A stretch of DNA of 64,000 nt from Bin80 sp965215475 (lineage in GTDB: Bacteria > Bacteroidota > Rhodothermia > Rhodothermales > Bin80), in the NCBI GenBank assembly GCA_965215475.1, contig OZ244061.1, positions 3,646,874 to 3,710,873 of the forward strand, read 5' to 3'. The notes under the pieces are model-generated. The model was not told where the DNA came from, searched no databases, and saw only the letters and a program-made list of their open reading frames with translations. Every line of letters starts with the position of its first letter. Position 1 is the stretch's first letter. Made by a program: the position numbers and the translations under genes. This document shows, in pieces, positions 18,387 to 27,772 of this stretch.

Positions 18387-18797
18387 TTAACCTAACTTAC
18401 GAATTGCATCAATGATACTTTCAGTATTCCACCCAACGAGTTCATCGGCCGCCTCCTGAACAACCGTTGAAAGTCTCTCATAACCTCGTGGCTTAATGCC
18501 TATAATGGGTTTGGGACGACTAAATCCGTTCTTGGTAAGATCCATTTCCTCATTAATCCATTTGCTGTAGGTAGCATACACTCCACACATAATAAGGACG
18601 ACGCCACACGTCCGCATCCGGTCTTTGATAGCCTCGCGCAGTTGAGAAGATGTGGGAGCATTATGAATAGGATCATCTTTGGGAACCGAATAGTCCTTAA
18701 AGTCAAAATAAGATCTTTGCCTAAGCAAGTTAATTAGCCTGTCATAGGTGTCTCCATGCCGCCACGAATGGCTGATAAAAAGGTTAAATGTTTCCAT
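18387..18797 (-). CDS. TIR-like domain protein of the ThsB (MTH538) type
   Basis: A 136-residue single-domain protein. It starts METFNLFISHSWRHGDTYDR, the first TIR-like strand and loop, followed by FDFKDYSVPKDDPIHNAPTS, a middle block CGVVLIMCGVYATYSKWINEEM with the expected catalytic Glu, KPIIGIKPRG, and the C-terminal VGWNTESIIDAIRKLG. This pattern is that of ThsB, the Thoeris sensor that makes a cyclic ADP-ribose-type signal from NAD on phage infection. Known ThsB partners are ThsA-type effectors; none is visible here, and the adjacent membrane protein (17929-18375) is the obvious candidate partner. It is the first gene of the minus-strand defence operon. Fold assignment is strong, enzymatic activity is inferred. 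Confidence 0.85.
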   Translation of the reverse strand: METFNLFISHSWRHGDTYDRLINLLRQRSYFDFKDYSVPKDDPIHNAPTSSQLREAIKDRMRTCGVVLIMCGVYATYSKWINEEMDLTKNGFSRPKPIIGIKPRGYERLSTVVQEAADELVGWNTESIIDAIRKLG

Positions 18798-19047
18798 GTG
18801 TGTTCAGATTTGATTCTTGCGATATGCTATCCATCCTTTTCTGTCCACTTCCCACACGCGTAAAGGAGTGCAGTTTTCTCAACCCTTGGGCACCCTGAAT
18901 CATGAAGGTTGAGCATCCGTTCACTTTTCCGATTTTTCAGCAAGCTCATCAAATCTATCGAAAACATTCTCTCGGCCATGGAAATACTTCGCTGGTCCGC
19001 GGTCAAATGTTGCCGAAAGTTCTTTTGATGTAGAGGATTGAAAATTT

Positions 19048-20387
19048 GGGTCTTCGCCCTTTATTGTGAATTAAGCCATAAATTTAGGACTTTCGAATTT
19101 TATGGTTCACCTGAATTTAAAGAATCACATGCAAAACACCTCCTCTGTTGAGAAAAGCCTAGGTCTCCAGGCATCCTGGGAGATTTTGGAAGACACCTAC
19201 GATGATCAAGCCCAACGAAGGACGGTAACGTTGACCTGTACCGATCCGTCTTCGTTGATCTGTCCGAAGTGTGGCAAGGTAGGTCACTTTTATGATCTTC
19301 GTACGGAGCGGCAATGGCGCCACCTGGATACGTGTAAATATCAAACGATTCTGGTTGCACGGATTCCCCGGATTCAATGTTCGGAGCATGGAGTGAAGAC
19401 GGTACGAGTTCCCTGGGCGGACGCAAGTTCCCGCTACACCCATGACTTTGAGGAGTACGTGATCGGATGGGCCAAGGAGGCAAGTCTTTTGGCGATTTCC
19501 CGCCAGTTGGGAATCGGCTGGAAGGGCATTGCCGGGATCCAACGGCGTGCGGTGGAACGGGGGAAGGCTCGAAGAAAGGAGGAGGTGGTTGCCAACATTT
19601 GTGTGGATGAGGTCGCGTACCGAAGGGGGCACAAGTACCTGACGGTTGTGTCCAATGCAGATACGGGGAAGGTGCTGTATGTGGGACTTGGACGGGAAAA
19701 AGGCACTCTTGTGGGTTGGTATCAGCAATTATCGCCGGCTCAGTTGCAGGGAATTCGGAGATGGATCGGTGGCCGGCGTAGATTCATGCAACCCAAGCCT
19801 GCCTTCCCCATACCAACGAGAAGATCTGCTTTGACCGGTTCCATGTCTCCAAGCACCTGGGAGATGGGGTCGATAAGGTGCGGCGACAGGAGCACAAAGA
19901 ACTCCGCAAGAGTGGGAATGAGATGTTGACGGGAAGTAAATACATGTGGCTCAAAAGTCCTCCCAACATGTCCATGAAGCAGAAGAAGGCATTCCATGCG
20001 CTCCGCACCAGTACCCTACGAACGGCCCGAGCCTAGGCGATCAAGGAAACGGCTCGAAATCTATGGCATGATAAAACCCGGGGTTGGGCACGCAAGTACT
20101 GGATGAAATGGTTGAGCTGGGCCATGCGCTGCCGACTGGAACCGATGAAAAAAGCAGCTAAACTGATACAAAATCACTTATATGGAATCCTCAATGCGAT
20201 CGTTCTGAAGGTGAGTAATGGCCCTGCCGAACGCATCAACAGCCGGATCAAAACCATCAAGGTTCGTGCACGTGGATTCCGGAACAAAGACCGATTCATA
20301 GACGCAATTTACTTTCATTTGGGCGGACTAGATTTGAGCCCCAGAATCTGAAAAAAATGAATTTCTCACAGAAAAAGCTGAAGAGCC
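19048..20387 (+). mobile_element. ISL3-family insertion sequence, copy 1 (defective)
   Basis: A 1340-bp element with inverted repeats starting GGGTCTTCGCCC (left) and GGCTCTTCAGCT (right, reverse complement), and a perfect 8-bp target duplication GAAAATTT (19040-19047 and 20388-20395). It is 7 bp shorter than the intact copy at 60918-62264 and nearly identical otherwise. The outer TCTTC and 8-bp duplication fit the ISL3 family. Confidence 0.94.
19102..20351 (+). pseudogene. ISL3-family transposase, defective copy
   Basis: Same protein as the intact copy at 60972-62228 as far as about residue 220, with the zinc-binding N-terminus (CPKCGKVGHFYDLR) and the first catalytic block (NICVDEVAYRRGHKYL). 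Near 19755-19790 an indel pair replaces the segment with the second catalytic Asp (SVSMDMWPAYIHAT) by unrelated residues and shifts the frame. Further on there is a TAG in place of TGG (AWA, about 20034). The C-terminal part resumes at 20103. It cannot make an active transposase, but could be moved by the intact copy. Confidence 0.92.
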
Positions 20388-20467
20388 GAAAATTTGACAT
20401 GTTTCGAGCATTCGGGCAATAAGATATACTCTATGCAGATTAAGAATGTTTTCATGAGCTTAGATCT

Positions 20468-21927
20468 TATAGTAGGACGGTTCTGCCTATTTTGCGCTAC
20501 TCTAGCGCTTATTTATCAATTAACCAGACAAGAACCATCGTATGCAAACCTACATCAAACCGTTCACTTCTTCATCTATGGTGGGGATGGATGTGCACAA
20601 AAAGACGATTGCTTTTTGTGTCTATCATGCAAAGACCTGTTCGGTCTTGGATGAGCGAGAATTCCCTCATGATCTTTCGAAGGTGATAGAACATCTCCGG
20701 AAGGTACAGACTCGCCATGGTCAGCTTCATTGCTATGATGAAGCGTCATCTTGTGGATTTGGATTACAGCGCACGTTACAAGCCAATGGGGTCTCGTGCG
20801 AGGTGATTGCTCCTTCGTCGAGTCCGAGTCGTTCTTGCGATCAAGTCAAAACCGATCGGCGGGATACCCAAAGCGTGTAATCCTCTATGTTGCTGGATTT
20901 ATGGACTCCGATCAGTATTCCGCAGGATGTGCTCCAATCCTTGCTCCGCTGCAGGGGAGATATATCCGAGATCATTACCCGGACGAAGCAGCGGATTTTG
21001 GCGTTTCTACAGGTACACGGGTTTCAATATTGTGGCAGAACTCGTTGGACTAAGAAGTTTCATACGTGGCTTCGTGCAATGACCATCACGGGGGTGGATC
21101 AAAACACGTTGCAGACGTATCTGCATCAATTGGATCAACTCGAGCAGGAAGTGCTCCGAATGGAAGGAGATTTGCCTGAACCGATCGAGCAAAGTCCGTA
21201 TGCAGTATCGGTCAAGGTGTTACTTACATTTCGGGGAATTGGCTTGGCATTGACGTTTTATCTTGGAGCTGGAAGGCGTTTTGCAACTCCGCGTCAATTG
21301 ATGGCGTATTTGGGCATGGTTCCCAATGAACACAGCTCTGGAGCGCATACCCAGCGGGGCCAATCACCAAGACCGGAACACCCATGTGCGAAAAGCTTTG
21401 ATTTCGGCTGTTTGGAACTATGCACGCGCTCCTGCAGCAGGCGTGTGCTTCAACCACGACAACAAGCGGTCACGTCCGAGCTCATTGCACGTTCCTAGGT
21501 CGCAAAACAGCGACGGTACAAGCGGTTTCATCATCTGAGTCAAACCAAATCTCGATGTATGGCGAATGCAGCGGTCGCGCGGGAACTGGGAATTTGGGGA
21601 GCATTACACCTGAAAACTCCGTGAACGTAAGATCATCAACATACATATGTATATTCTGACCTGTGGAGAAGCGATGGGCCGATAGGAGAACCCACGCACA
21701 TGCCTTGCGATCGCCGACTTCGTGCCGGTGAACTCACGTTTTGAGATTGTGGCAGCTCCGTACGAACCCGAAATCATGCGCTCCACCTTGGGGCCAAGCA
21801 CGTGAATACCAGACTGATTCCCCGTCAAAGCGGCCAGATCGCTTCTCTATAGGTCAATCGATATGAAATGACGTAACTTTATTGATACATAGTACTCTGT
21901 AGCCTTACCTGTGGCCGTCCTACTATA
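20468..21927 (+). mobile_element. IS110/IS1111-type element, decayed
   Basis: The 13-mer TATAGTAGGACGG (20468-20480) has its exact inverse, CCGTCCTACTATA, at 21915-21927, enclosing 1460 bp that contain a broken IS110-type transposase. Inverted repeats at or near the ends point to the IS1111 branch. I see no clear target duplication, which is normal for the family. The stretch 21640-21914 after the transposase is non-coding and would be where a guide-type RNA could lie in such elements; that is only a possibility. Confidence 0.65.
20542..21640 (+). pseudogene. IS110-family transposase, frameshifted
   Basis: A DEDD transposase in several frames. The first (from ATG 20542) has the RuvC-like start SSMVGMDVHKKTIAFCVY and reaches QVKTDRRDT before a stop at 20880. 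The central and C-terminal parts (20887-21498) have the block TPISIPQDVLQSL, the helical spacer, LLTFRGIGLALTFYLGAG and the conserved C-terminal motif YLGMVPNEHSSGAHTQRG, whose serine region is catalytic in this family. After that the expected NHQDRNTHVRKALISAVWNY appears in yet another frame (from 21350). Several frameshifts and stops: non-functional. Confidence 0.85.
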
Positions 21928-22036
21928 TCAGGATATGCCAAGCATCTATCTGTTCCTAAGACTAGTCGGGAATTTCCTTCATTGATCCGACTGCAGTAAA
22001 TAATCAATACTTTTGAAATTACTTTCGATTTTCCTA

Positions 22037-22057
22037 TATTTAGACTAAATCTAAATA
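22037..22057. promoter_or_regulatory. Palindromic operator before the CbiX-like gene
   Basis: A perfect inverted repeat TATTTAGA-n5-TCTAAATA ending 9 bases before the ATG at 22067. A close relative lies before the DUF6607 gene (23513-23527). Both contain TATTTAG(A/T)CTAAAT. Shape and base content fit a metal-responsive repressor site of the DtxR/MntR kind; the regulator is not in the window. Its position over the ribosome-binding region means a bound protein would block expression. Confidence 0.65.
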
Positions 22058-22066
22058 TGCATTCAT

Positions 22067-22948
22067 ATGAAATTCGCTTTTTTATTTATGCTTTTTGTCG
22101 GGGTATCTGTGTGCAAGGCACAGATAGTTGACGATGCTGACTCTTGTGGTCTTATGGTGATGGCGCATGGAGGGAGTGACGAGTGGAATGCTGACATTCG
22201 AAAAGCAGTTGCATCCGTGAGCGAGAATAGGCCGAAATCAATTGCCTTTGGGATGGCAAATCCAGCTACATTGAAGAAGGCAATCACTGAGTTAGAGGAG
22301 CAGGATGTCAGTTGTATTGCGATTGTGCGTTTATTCATATCTGCCCAATCGTTTTTACATCAAACAGAGTATCTCCTCGGGTTAAGGGAAGATCCACCAT
22401 CAATGTTTATTTCTCATTCCCATGAGAATCATTCAATTCCTGATCCGTTGGAGTTTGAAGCAGATGTAAAAATCAGTAAAACGGCATTATTAGATGCCCC
22501 AGAAGCGGGAACGATTCTTGCACTGAATGCAATTGAGTTGAGCGATAGCTCGGGTACAGAATCAGTTCTCATTATTGCACATGGTGCTGGAAATGATGCC
22601 GTAAATGACGCATGGCTACAGAAAATGGATTTGCTGGCAAATACAGTTCGCGAAACGGGCCTTTTTCGTACCGTTGCAGTCCATAGTTTACGAGAAGATT
22701 GGGAAGAAAAACGTGCCAAATCTGAAAAGGAAATCCGTCATTTTGTAGAAACTCATTCCGAAAATGACGGGCGTGTAATCGTACTCCCATTCAGATTATC
22801 TGGATTTGGTCCATACGAAGAAGTATTGGAGGGGCTTTCTTATACCTCTTCTGGGATAGGATTACTGCCTCATCCCGAAGTAAGTGCCTGGATTCAGAGA
22901 ATTTCCGAAGAAATATTTACCGATTTTAACCAGTCATCGGAGATGTGA
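22067..22948 (+). CDS. Exported CbiX/sirohydrochlorin chelatase-like protein
   Basis: 293 residues. Residues 1-18 are a signal peptide (MKFAFLFMLFVGVSVCKAQ). The rest shows two halves of the type II chelatase fold, each opening with the diagnostic HG motif: GLMVMAHGGSDEWNADIRKA (about 26) and VLIIAHGAGNDAVNDAWLQK (about 165). CbiX/SirB-type enzymes insert cobalt, nickel or iron into tetrapyrroles in the cytoplasm, so an exported version is unusual and may bind or deliver metal or a tetrapyrrole in the periplasm. The palindrome just upstream, shared with the DUF6607 gene, suggests metal control. No other tetrapyrrole gene is nearby. Fold is well supported, reaction is not. Confidence 0.82.
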   Translation: MKFAFLFMLFVGVSVCKAQIVDDADSCGLMVMAHGGSDEWNADIRKAVASVSENRPKSIAFGMANPATLKKAITELEEQDVSCIAIVRLFISAQSFLHQTEYLLGLREDPPSMFISHSHENHSIPDPLEFEADVKISKTALLDAPEAGTILALNAIELSDSSGTESVLIIAHGAGNDAVNDAWLQKMDLLANTVRETGLFRTVAVHSLREDWEEKRAKSEKEIRHFVETHSENDGRVIVLPFRLSGFGPYEEVLEGLSYTSSGIGLLPHPEVSAWIQRISEEIFTDFNQSSEM

Positions 22949-23149
22949 TCTGATTACATGACGCAAATCGGTGTCCGCTTGTAAAATGAGATGAAAGCGT
23001 GCACCTAAATGAGATGAAGACCTTGTGCATTATTGTTCATTTTTTTCTACTTCAATCATGATTACACTATCAAAAGCAGGAGAGAGAACATGAATTTGGC
23101 AACGATCTCAAATTCTGCAAATCCACATCTGAATGTTTTATTTGAGCTT

Positions 23150-23445
23150 GGCAGGAGCTCGTACCCAACGAGCGAGATCACCAAGATCTGAAACACACAT
23201 GTGTGACTAGCTTTGGTTTCGGTTGCATGGAAACATGCATATCATCCACGTAGCTGGCGTATTCTTCAACAACGGCAACTAGCCGTCACCAATGAGATCA
23301 TTACACTTTCGTGGAAAGCGCAACAACGAGTGTATCGGAGTTTCGTTACCTGATTCAAACCAAACCCCGATGTCTCACAAATACCGCGGTCACTCGGAAA
23401 CTGGGAATTTGGAGAAGACTACACCTGGAAACTCGTAATTCGCAG
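23150..23445 (+). pseudogene. 3' remnant of a second IS110-type transposase
   Basis: This stretch resembles the 3' part of the element at 20542-21640. Parallels include 'caccaagatctgaaacacac' against 'caccaagaccggaacaccca', the region encoding WNYA..PAAGVCFN, and the shared end 'aactgggaatttggggagca' against 'aactgggaatttggagaaga'. It has stops in all frames and no 5' part. It lies between the CbiX-like and DUF6607 genes. Confidence 0.7.
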
Positions 23446-23512
23446 TAGAATCAAAGCACAATATCATAGGGTTCAGGGAACATCTAAAATAGAGATAGAT
23501 ATACTTTATTTG

Positions 23513-23527
23513 TATTTAGTCTAAATA
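23513..23527. promoter_or_regulatory. Palindromic operator before the DUF6607 gene
   Basis: A perfect palindrome TATTTAG-T-CTAAATA, 29 bases before the ATG at 23557 and only one base away, over its core, from the site at 22037. The two genes are therefore probably controlled by the same regulator, although decayed transposon sequence now separates them. Confidence 0.65.
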
Positions 23528-23556
23528 TAAACAAAAACTAGCGCGTAGCTAAAAAA

Positions 23557-24420
23557 ATGAAAAAAAAATGTTGTTTTATGTTCAGCGTGATGATATTTAC
23601 CGTTCTCTCTGTGACCTCACAAGCTCAGGATTATAGCGAAGGATACTCTACTGGATCAAAGCTCAAACAGGATAGAGTTGCGATAAAGAGTATGCAAGGA
23701 TGCTATGATGTGAGATTCAGTTTTGCTGAGACGTTCAGTTATTCTGATGATTCACTGTACGTACCGTCCGAGGTAAAACGTGTGGGTGCTTTGGAATGGG
23801 TAGAACTGCTGGAAGACGAAAGCCACAAGATTTCGATGCAACATCTACTTATCGTTAATGCGCCGGCAGGAGAACAAATAGTTAAGCATTGGAGGCAAGA
23901 CTGGTTGTACGAAAATACGGATGCCTACCATTTTGATCACGATAAGCATTGGACCTATGTTTCTCTTCCATCTGAGAGCGTTAAGGGGCAGTGGACCCAA
24001 AGAGTTACTGAAGTTGACGACAGTCCTCGGTATGAGGGATCTGCAACTTGGGTACATATTGATGGGAGAAGTTCTTGGGAAAATACCACAGATGCTCCTT
24101 TGCCAAGAAGAGAGTATACAGTAAGGGATGACTATAACGTTACCGTGAGGACCAACCACATTATCGCTGCCCAAGATCATTGGATTCATGATCAAGATAA
24201 TGATAAGGTAATCCGGAAAAAAGATGCCCCCGATGTATTATTGGCACAGGAGAAAGGGAGAAACGTGTACACAAAAGTTAACGATCAAAAATGTCAAACT
24301 GCGCGTAACTGGTGGGCACAGCATCATGAAAAATGGGATACAATTCGATCAGAATGGGATCAAAAACTTTCCATGAGAGAAGACATCAACTTAGGAGAAG
24401 AGAGTAGTAGTTCAGAATAA
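23557..24420 (+). CDS. DUF6607-type secreted protein
   Basis: 287 residues with a signal peptide (MKKKCCFMFSVMIFTVLSVT, cleaved after SQA). The mature part begins with the conserved feature of this uncharacterised family, SMQGCYDVRFSFAETFSY, followed by a beta-rich body with many aromatic residues: HWRQDWLYENTDAYHFDHDK, GQWTQRVTEVDDSPRYEGSA and TWVHIDGRSSWENTTDAPLP, then RREYTVRDDYNV. The tail is acidic and serine-rich. In Bacteroidota such genes commonly sit beside iron or haem uptake genes; here the shared palindrome with the CbiX-like gene supports a metal-linked role. Complete and probably functional. Molecular function is unknown. Confidence 0.8.
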   Translation: MKKKCCFMFSVMIFTVLSVTSQAQDYSEGYSTGSKLKQDRVAIKSMQGCYDVRFSFAETFSYSDDSLYVPSEVKRVGALEWVELLEDESHKISMQHLLIVNAPAGEQIVKHWRQDWLYENTDAYHFDHDKHWTYVSLPSESVKGQWTQRVTEVDDSPRYEGSATWVHIDGRSSWENTTDAPLPRREYTVRDDYNVTVRTNHIIAAQDHWIHDQDNDKVIRKKDAPDVLLAQEKGRNVYTKVNDQKCQTARNWWAQHHEKWDTIRSEWDQKLSMREDINLGEESSSSE

Positions 24421-24511
24421 CTGAGTTAATCAGATTGATCCATTTGCTAGACGAACTATCTGTATGTATGGATGTCCGTTGCCTTGTATGTGTAGGAAAG
24501 AAGGTTTGTAT

Positions 24512-26604
24512 CAAAACTTAACCCTATTTTTTCCTGAACGTAGGATTTTTTGGTTAAAAACGTCCTCTTTTTCCCTTCCTCCGCCCCGTTTTTCGGTCTG
24601 AATCTGCCTTTTTGTGTATGCTAAGCATATGTTTTTGTGCGTTTTTGATCCCCAGATTCATTTTAAAAAGTACGCCCATGTAAATATTTGCTGATTTTGG
24701 GTTATTTATTGCAATTTATGTCGTATATTTACGTTTTAGCAAACCTATTTGAGCCCATGTATTTAGCCGAAATCCCGAATCGCAATTCCCCCTCCACCTG
24801 GCTCGTGCGAACCTCCACGCGAGACGGCAAACGAACCATCAAAAAAAACCATCGCCAATGTAACGCACCTTCCCGAACCCATTCGCGAAGGACTGCGAAC
24901 GCTCTTGCAGGGAGGCCATGCCATCCAGTCCTTCAAGGAGGCACTGCACACCCAGCGTACCCGGCACCATGGGCATGTTGCGGTGGTGCTACACATGATG
25001 AAGCATCTCAAAATGACATCCCTCATTGCGCCAAAGAATTCGCGCTTTCGACGATTGGTTCTCGGCATGATTGCGGCCCGGGTCATCAAGCCCGCCAGCA
25101 AACTGCAGACCAGTGACATGTTGGACAAGACCAGCTGTATCACAACGCTCAATGAAGAACTTGACCTCAAGCATGTGGACCAGAATGATCTCTATGAGGC
25201 CATGGATGAATTGGCCGCCTGCAAGACCAAGATCGAATGCAAGTTAGCCAAACGCCATCTCACCGAAGGTGGAATGGTGCTGTATGATGTGACCAGCAGC
25301 TACTTGGAGGGCGATAAACATGCATTTGGAGCATATGGCTATAACCGGGACAAGAAAAAAGGGAAAAAACAAATTGTGTATGGATTGATGACCGATAAGG
25401 AAGGATGTCCGGTCTCCGTAGACGTCTTTCCTGGCAATACCCCCGATATCAAGACCCTTGGCGCTCAGATCTCCAAGCTCCAAAATACGTTTGGGTTCAA
25501 GCATGTGATCTTGGTCGGAGATCGCGGGCTTTTGAAGCAGAAACAGATTCAGGAGGAGATCATCCCTGTGGGGTTGGATTGGATTACGGGCATGCAAAAA
25601 CAGGAGATCCGTGAGGTGGTGGAGCAAGAAAAAACGCAAATGAGCTTGTTTGACCAACAGGATCTGGTGGAGATTCAAAGCGATCTCTATCCCAAGGAAC
25701 GCCTCGTGCTATGCAGGAACCCCTTTCAGGCGGCAAAGACCAAGAAAACCCGTGAGGATCTTTTGGCGAAGGCCGACGCAAAATTGGACCAGATCCTTGC
25801 GGCAACCACCCGTACACCCCGCCGACTCAAAGACAAGGCCAAGATTGGAATGCGCGTGGAGCGTGCACTGGGGAAACACAAATTAAAGAAATTCTATCTC
25901 CTTGAGATCGAGGAAGGGTATTTCTCGTATACCCATAATGCGGAGGCGATTCAGAGGGCCGAGCGCCTGGATGGGGTCTATGCGATCCGGTCCAGCTTGA
26001 AACAGCCCGCTGAGCAGTTGGTGTCGGACTACAAACGATTGTCCACCGTAGAACGCGCCTTCCGCGTGATGAAATCCATCTCCCTGCGCGTACGCCCCAT
26101 CCATCATGTCAAATCCGAGCGGGTCATTGCTCATGTCTTCTTATGTATGCTGGCCTATTATGTAGAATACCATCTACGAAAGAAACTTGCCCCCATCACG
26201 TTTGCCGAAGAGGATCTGGAAGCAAAAAGAGCCCAGAGAGAGAATATGGTAAAGCCGTCCAAGAATGCAAACAGGAACGCACACAACAAGAAGACCAAAG
26301 ACGCGGAAAGACCCAAGAGTTTTGAGTCCATCATGGAAGAACTCTCTGGGGTATGCCGTGTAACGGGCGTTCTAAACGTAAAGGCCGACGAGGATCACGA
26401 AGTGAAGTTTGTGGACAATGAACTGACCCCGACCCAACGTCAAGTATTCAAACTTCTGAAGATCAAGTCTCTGTGTTGATTCGGTTCATCAAACCGAATC
26501 AGACTCCCGCCATTGCTCCTTGAACAACATCATTTTTTAAAAAATCCATCCAAATGGTGCGGGAAATCTGCGCTTTTTTCAGAAAAAAATAGGGTTAAGT
26601 TTTG
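24512..26604 (+). mobile_element. IS1634-family insertion sequence, copy 2
   Basis: 2093 bp, nearly identical to the element at 4742-6833 but in the opposite orientation and one base longer. Ends begin CAAAACTTAACCCTATTTTT. Flanking 6-mers TTGTAT (24506-24511) and ATGTAT (26605-26610) are a target duplication with one mismatch. The extra base lies inside the transposase gene and breaks it. Confidence 0.93.
24757..26479 (+). pseudogene. IS1634-family transposase, frameshifted copy
   Basis: Starts MYLAEIPNRNSPSTWLVRTS like the intact copy, but at about 24840-24848 a run of eight A replaces AAAAACA (one base longer), which shifts the frame after GKRTIK. The remaining protein reads on correctly from within (first usable start 24905) to 26479, with all three catalytic blocks. 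A product starting at 24905 would lack about 50 N-terminal residues. Slippage on the A-run could restore the frame in a few molecules, so loss of function may not be total. Confidence 0.9.
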
Positions 26605-26884
26605 ATGTATGTTGCTTCCTTCTATTTGACACCATGCAGACTCACCTCGGAGTTTATGCCACTCTTACGGAGATACGTCAGCACTGAAGGAGATTGTTAT
26701 TATGCACTAGTAGAACTGATGTGTGTATAGCCTATTTTTATCAATTACGGAGTGGCTACTGTATTCTGATATGCTTAAAATTTTCCAGTTTCGAGGGGCG
26801 GAATCACAAAATTGATATTCCATAAAGACATGCTTCCGGCAGTTTGTTTTGTATTGACTACTGCCGATATAAATCAGGTTGAGA

Positions 26885-27772
26885 TTAATGCTGGTCTCGA
26901 AGATGTTCGTTGAAGAACGCAATAGTTCTCTTCCAGGCGAGCTCTGCACCTTCTGGGTCAAATCGAGGCGTAGTATCATTGTGGAATCCATGTTGTAGTC
27001 CTTCATAGATATAAGAGGTATACTCCTTGTTATGCTCTTTCAAGGCGGCCTCATACGCTGGCCAGCCAGCATTGACACGTCTGTCTCGCTCGGCAAAGTG
27101 GAGTAGCAGTGGTGCTTGGATTTGCGGGACCAAATCTGTGTTAGGTTGCCCGCCATAAAATGGAACGGCAGCGCCAAGTTCGGGAATACGCACAGCCATC
27201 ATATTGGAAATCCATCCACCAAAACAGAACCCAACGACTCCGACACGTCCGGTGCATTGAGCATGTTCTTTCAGATACTGATACCCGGCGATGAAATCCT
27301 CAAGCATTTTTCCACGCTCCCGTTGACGCTGTAATTCGCGCCCTTCGTCATCTGTACCGGGATATCCTCCCAATGGAGTGAGTGCATCTGGTGCCAAGCC
27401 GATAAATCCAGCTAAGGCAACCCGCCGGCATACGTCCTCAATATGGGGATTTAATCCACGATTCTCATGCACAACCACGACTCCAGGCAGGTTTGTAGTG
27501 AGACCTTCCGGGATACAGAGTAGGGCACGCATCGTCCTTGCGCCTTCTGGACTCGGATAGATTACATATTCTTCGGTTAAACGAGGATCCCCACTCCGGA
27601 CCTGTTGCGCGGTAGAGTATTTGGGGGATAAAAAGTCAAGCATTGCTGCGGCAGTCATGGTGCCAACGGCATATTTGGAAGCCTTGTCTAGAAATTCCCG
27701 TCTGGAAATTTGACTGTGAACATATCGGTCAAACAGGTCGAAAACTTCAATTGGAAGATTGTCTTTGTTCAT
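26885..27772 (-). CDS. Dienelactone-hydrolase-family protein, Tat-exported
   Basis: 295 residues of the alpha/beta hydrolase type. Residues 22-50 form a twin-arginine signal (SRREFLDKASKYAVGTMTAA), so it is folded before export. The catalytic Cys is in VGVVGFCFGGW (about 180), the Asp is probably in AERDRRVNAGWP (about 232) and the His is in YEGLQHGFHND (about 260), the Cys-Asp-His triad of dienelactone hydrolases. The oxyanion region VVVHENRGLNPHIEDVCRRV is also typical. Substrate is unknown; many relatives are general esterases or carboxymethylenebutenolidase-like. It stands alone between the second IS1634 copy and a degraded stretch. Complete. Confidence 0.9.
   Translation of the reverse strand: MNKDNLPIEVFDLFDRYVHSQISRREFLDKASKYAVGTMTAAAMLDFLSPKYSTAQQVRSGDPRLTEEYVIYPSPEGARTMRALLCIPEGLTTNLPGVVVVHENRGLNPHIEDVCRRVALAGFIGLAPDALTPLGGYPGTDDEGRELQRQRERGKMLEDFIAGYQYLKEHAQCTGRVGVVGFCFGGWISNMMAVRIPELGAAVPFYGGQPNTDLVPQIQAPLLLHFAERDRRVNAGWPAYEAALKEHNKEYTSYIYEGLQHGFHNDTTPRFDPEGAELAWKRTIAFFNEHLRDQH

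Larger units (their letters stand above)
18838..20400 (-). pseudogene. Remnant of a P-loop ATPase gene, split by ISL3 copy 1
   Basis: Reading the minus strand across the ISL3 element (19048-20387) and one copy of its target duplication, an ATG at 20400 starts MSNFQSSTSKELSATFDRGP, then AKYFHGRENVFDRFDELAEK and a stop near 18929. After a shift of frame the sequence continues CSTFMIQGAQG and, in a third frame, EKTALLYACGKWTEKDG. Together this reads as the start of an ATP-binding protein whose Walker A (normally GAPGAGKTALL) has decayed. The gene ends about 40 bases before the TIR gene. At least two frameshifts and the loss of the rest of the protein make it dead. The link to defence is inferred from position only. 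Confidence 0.65.
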
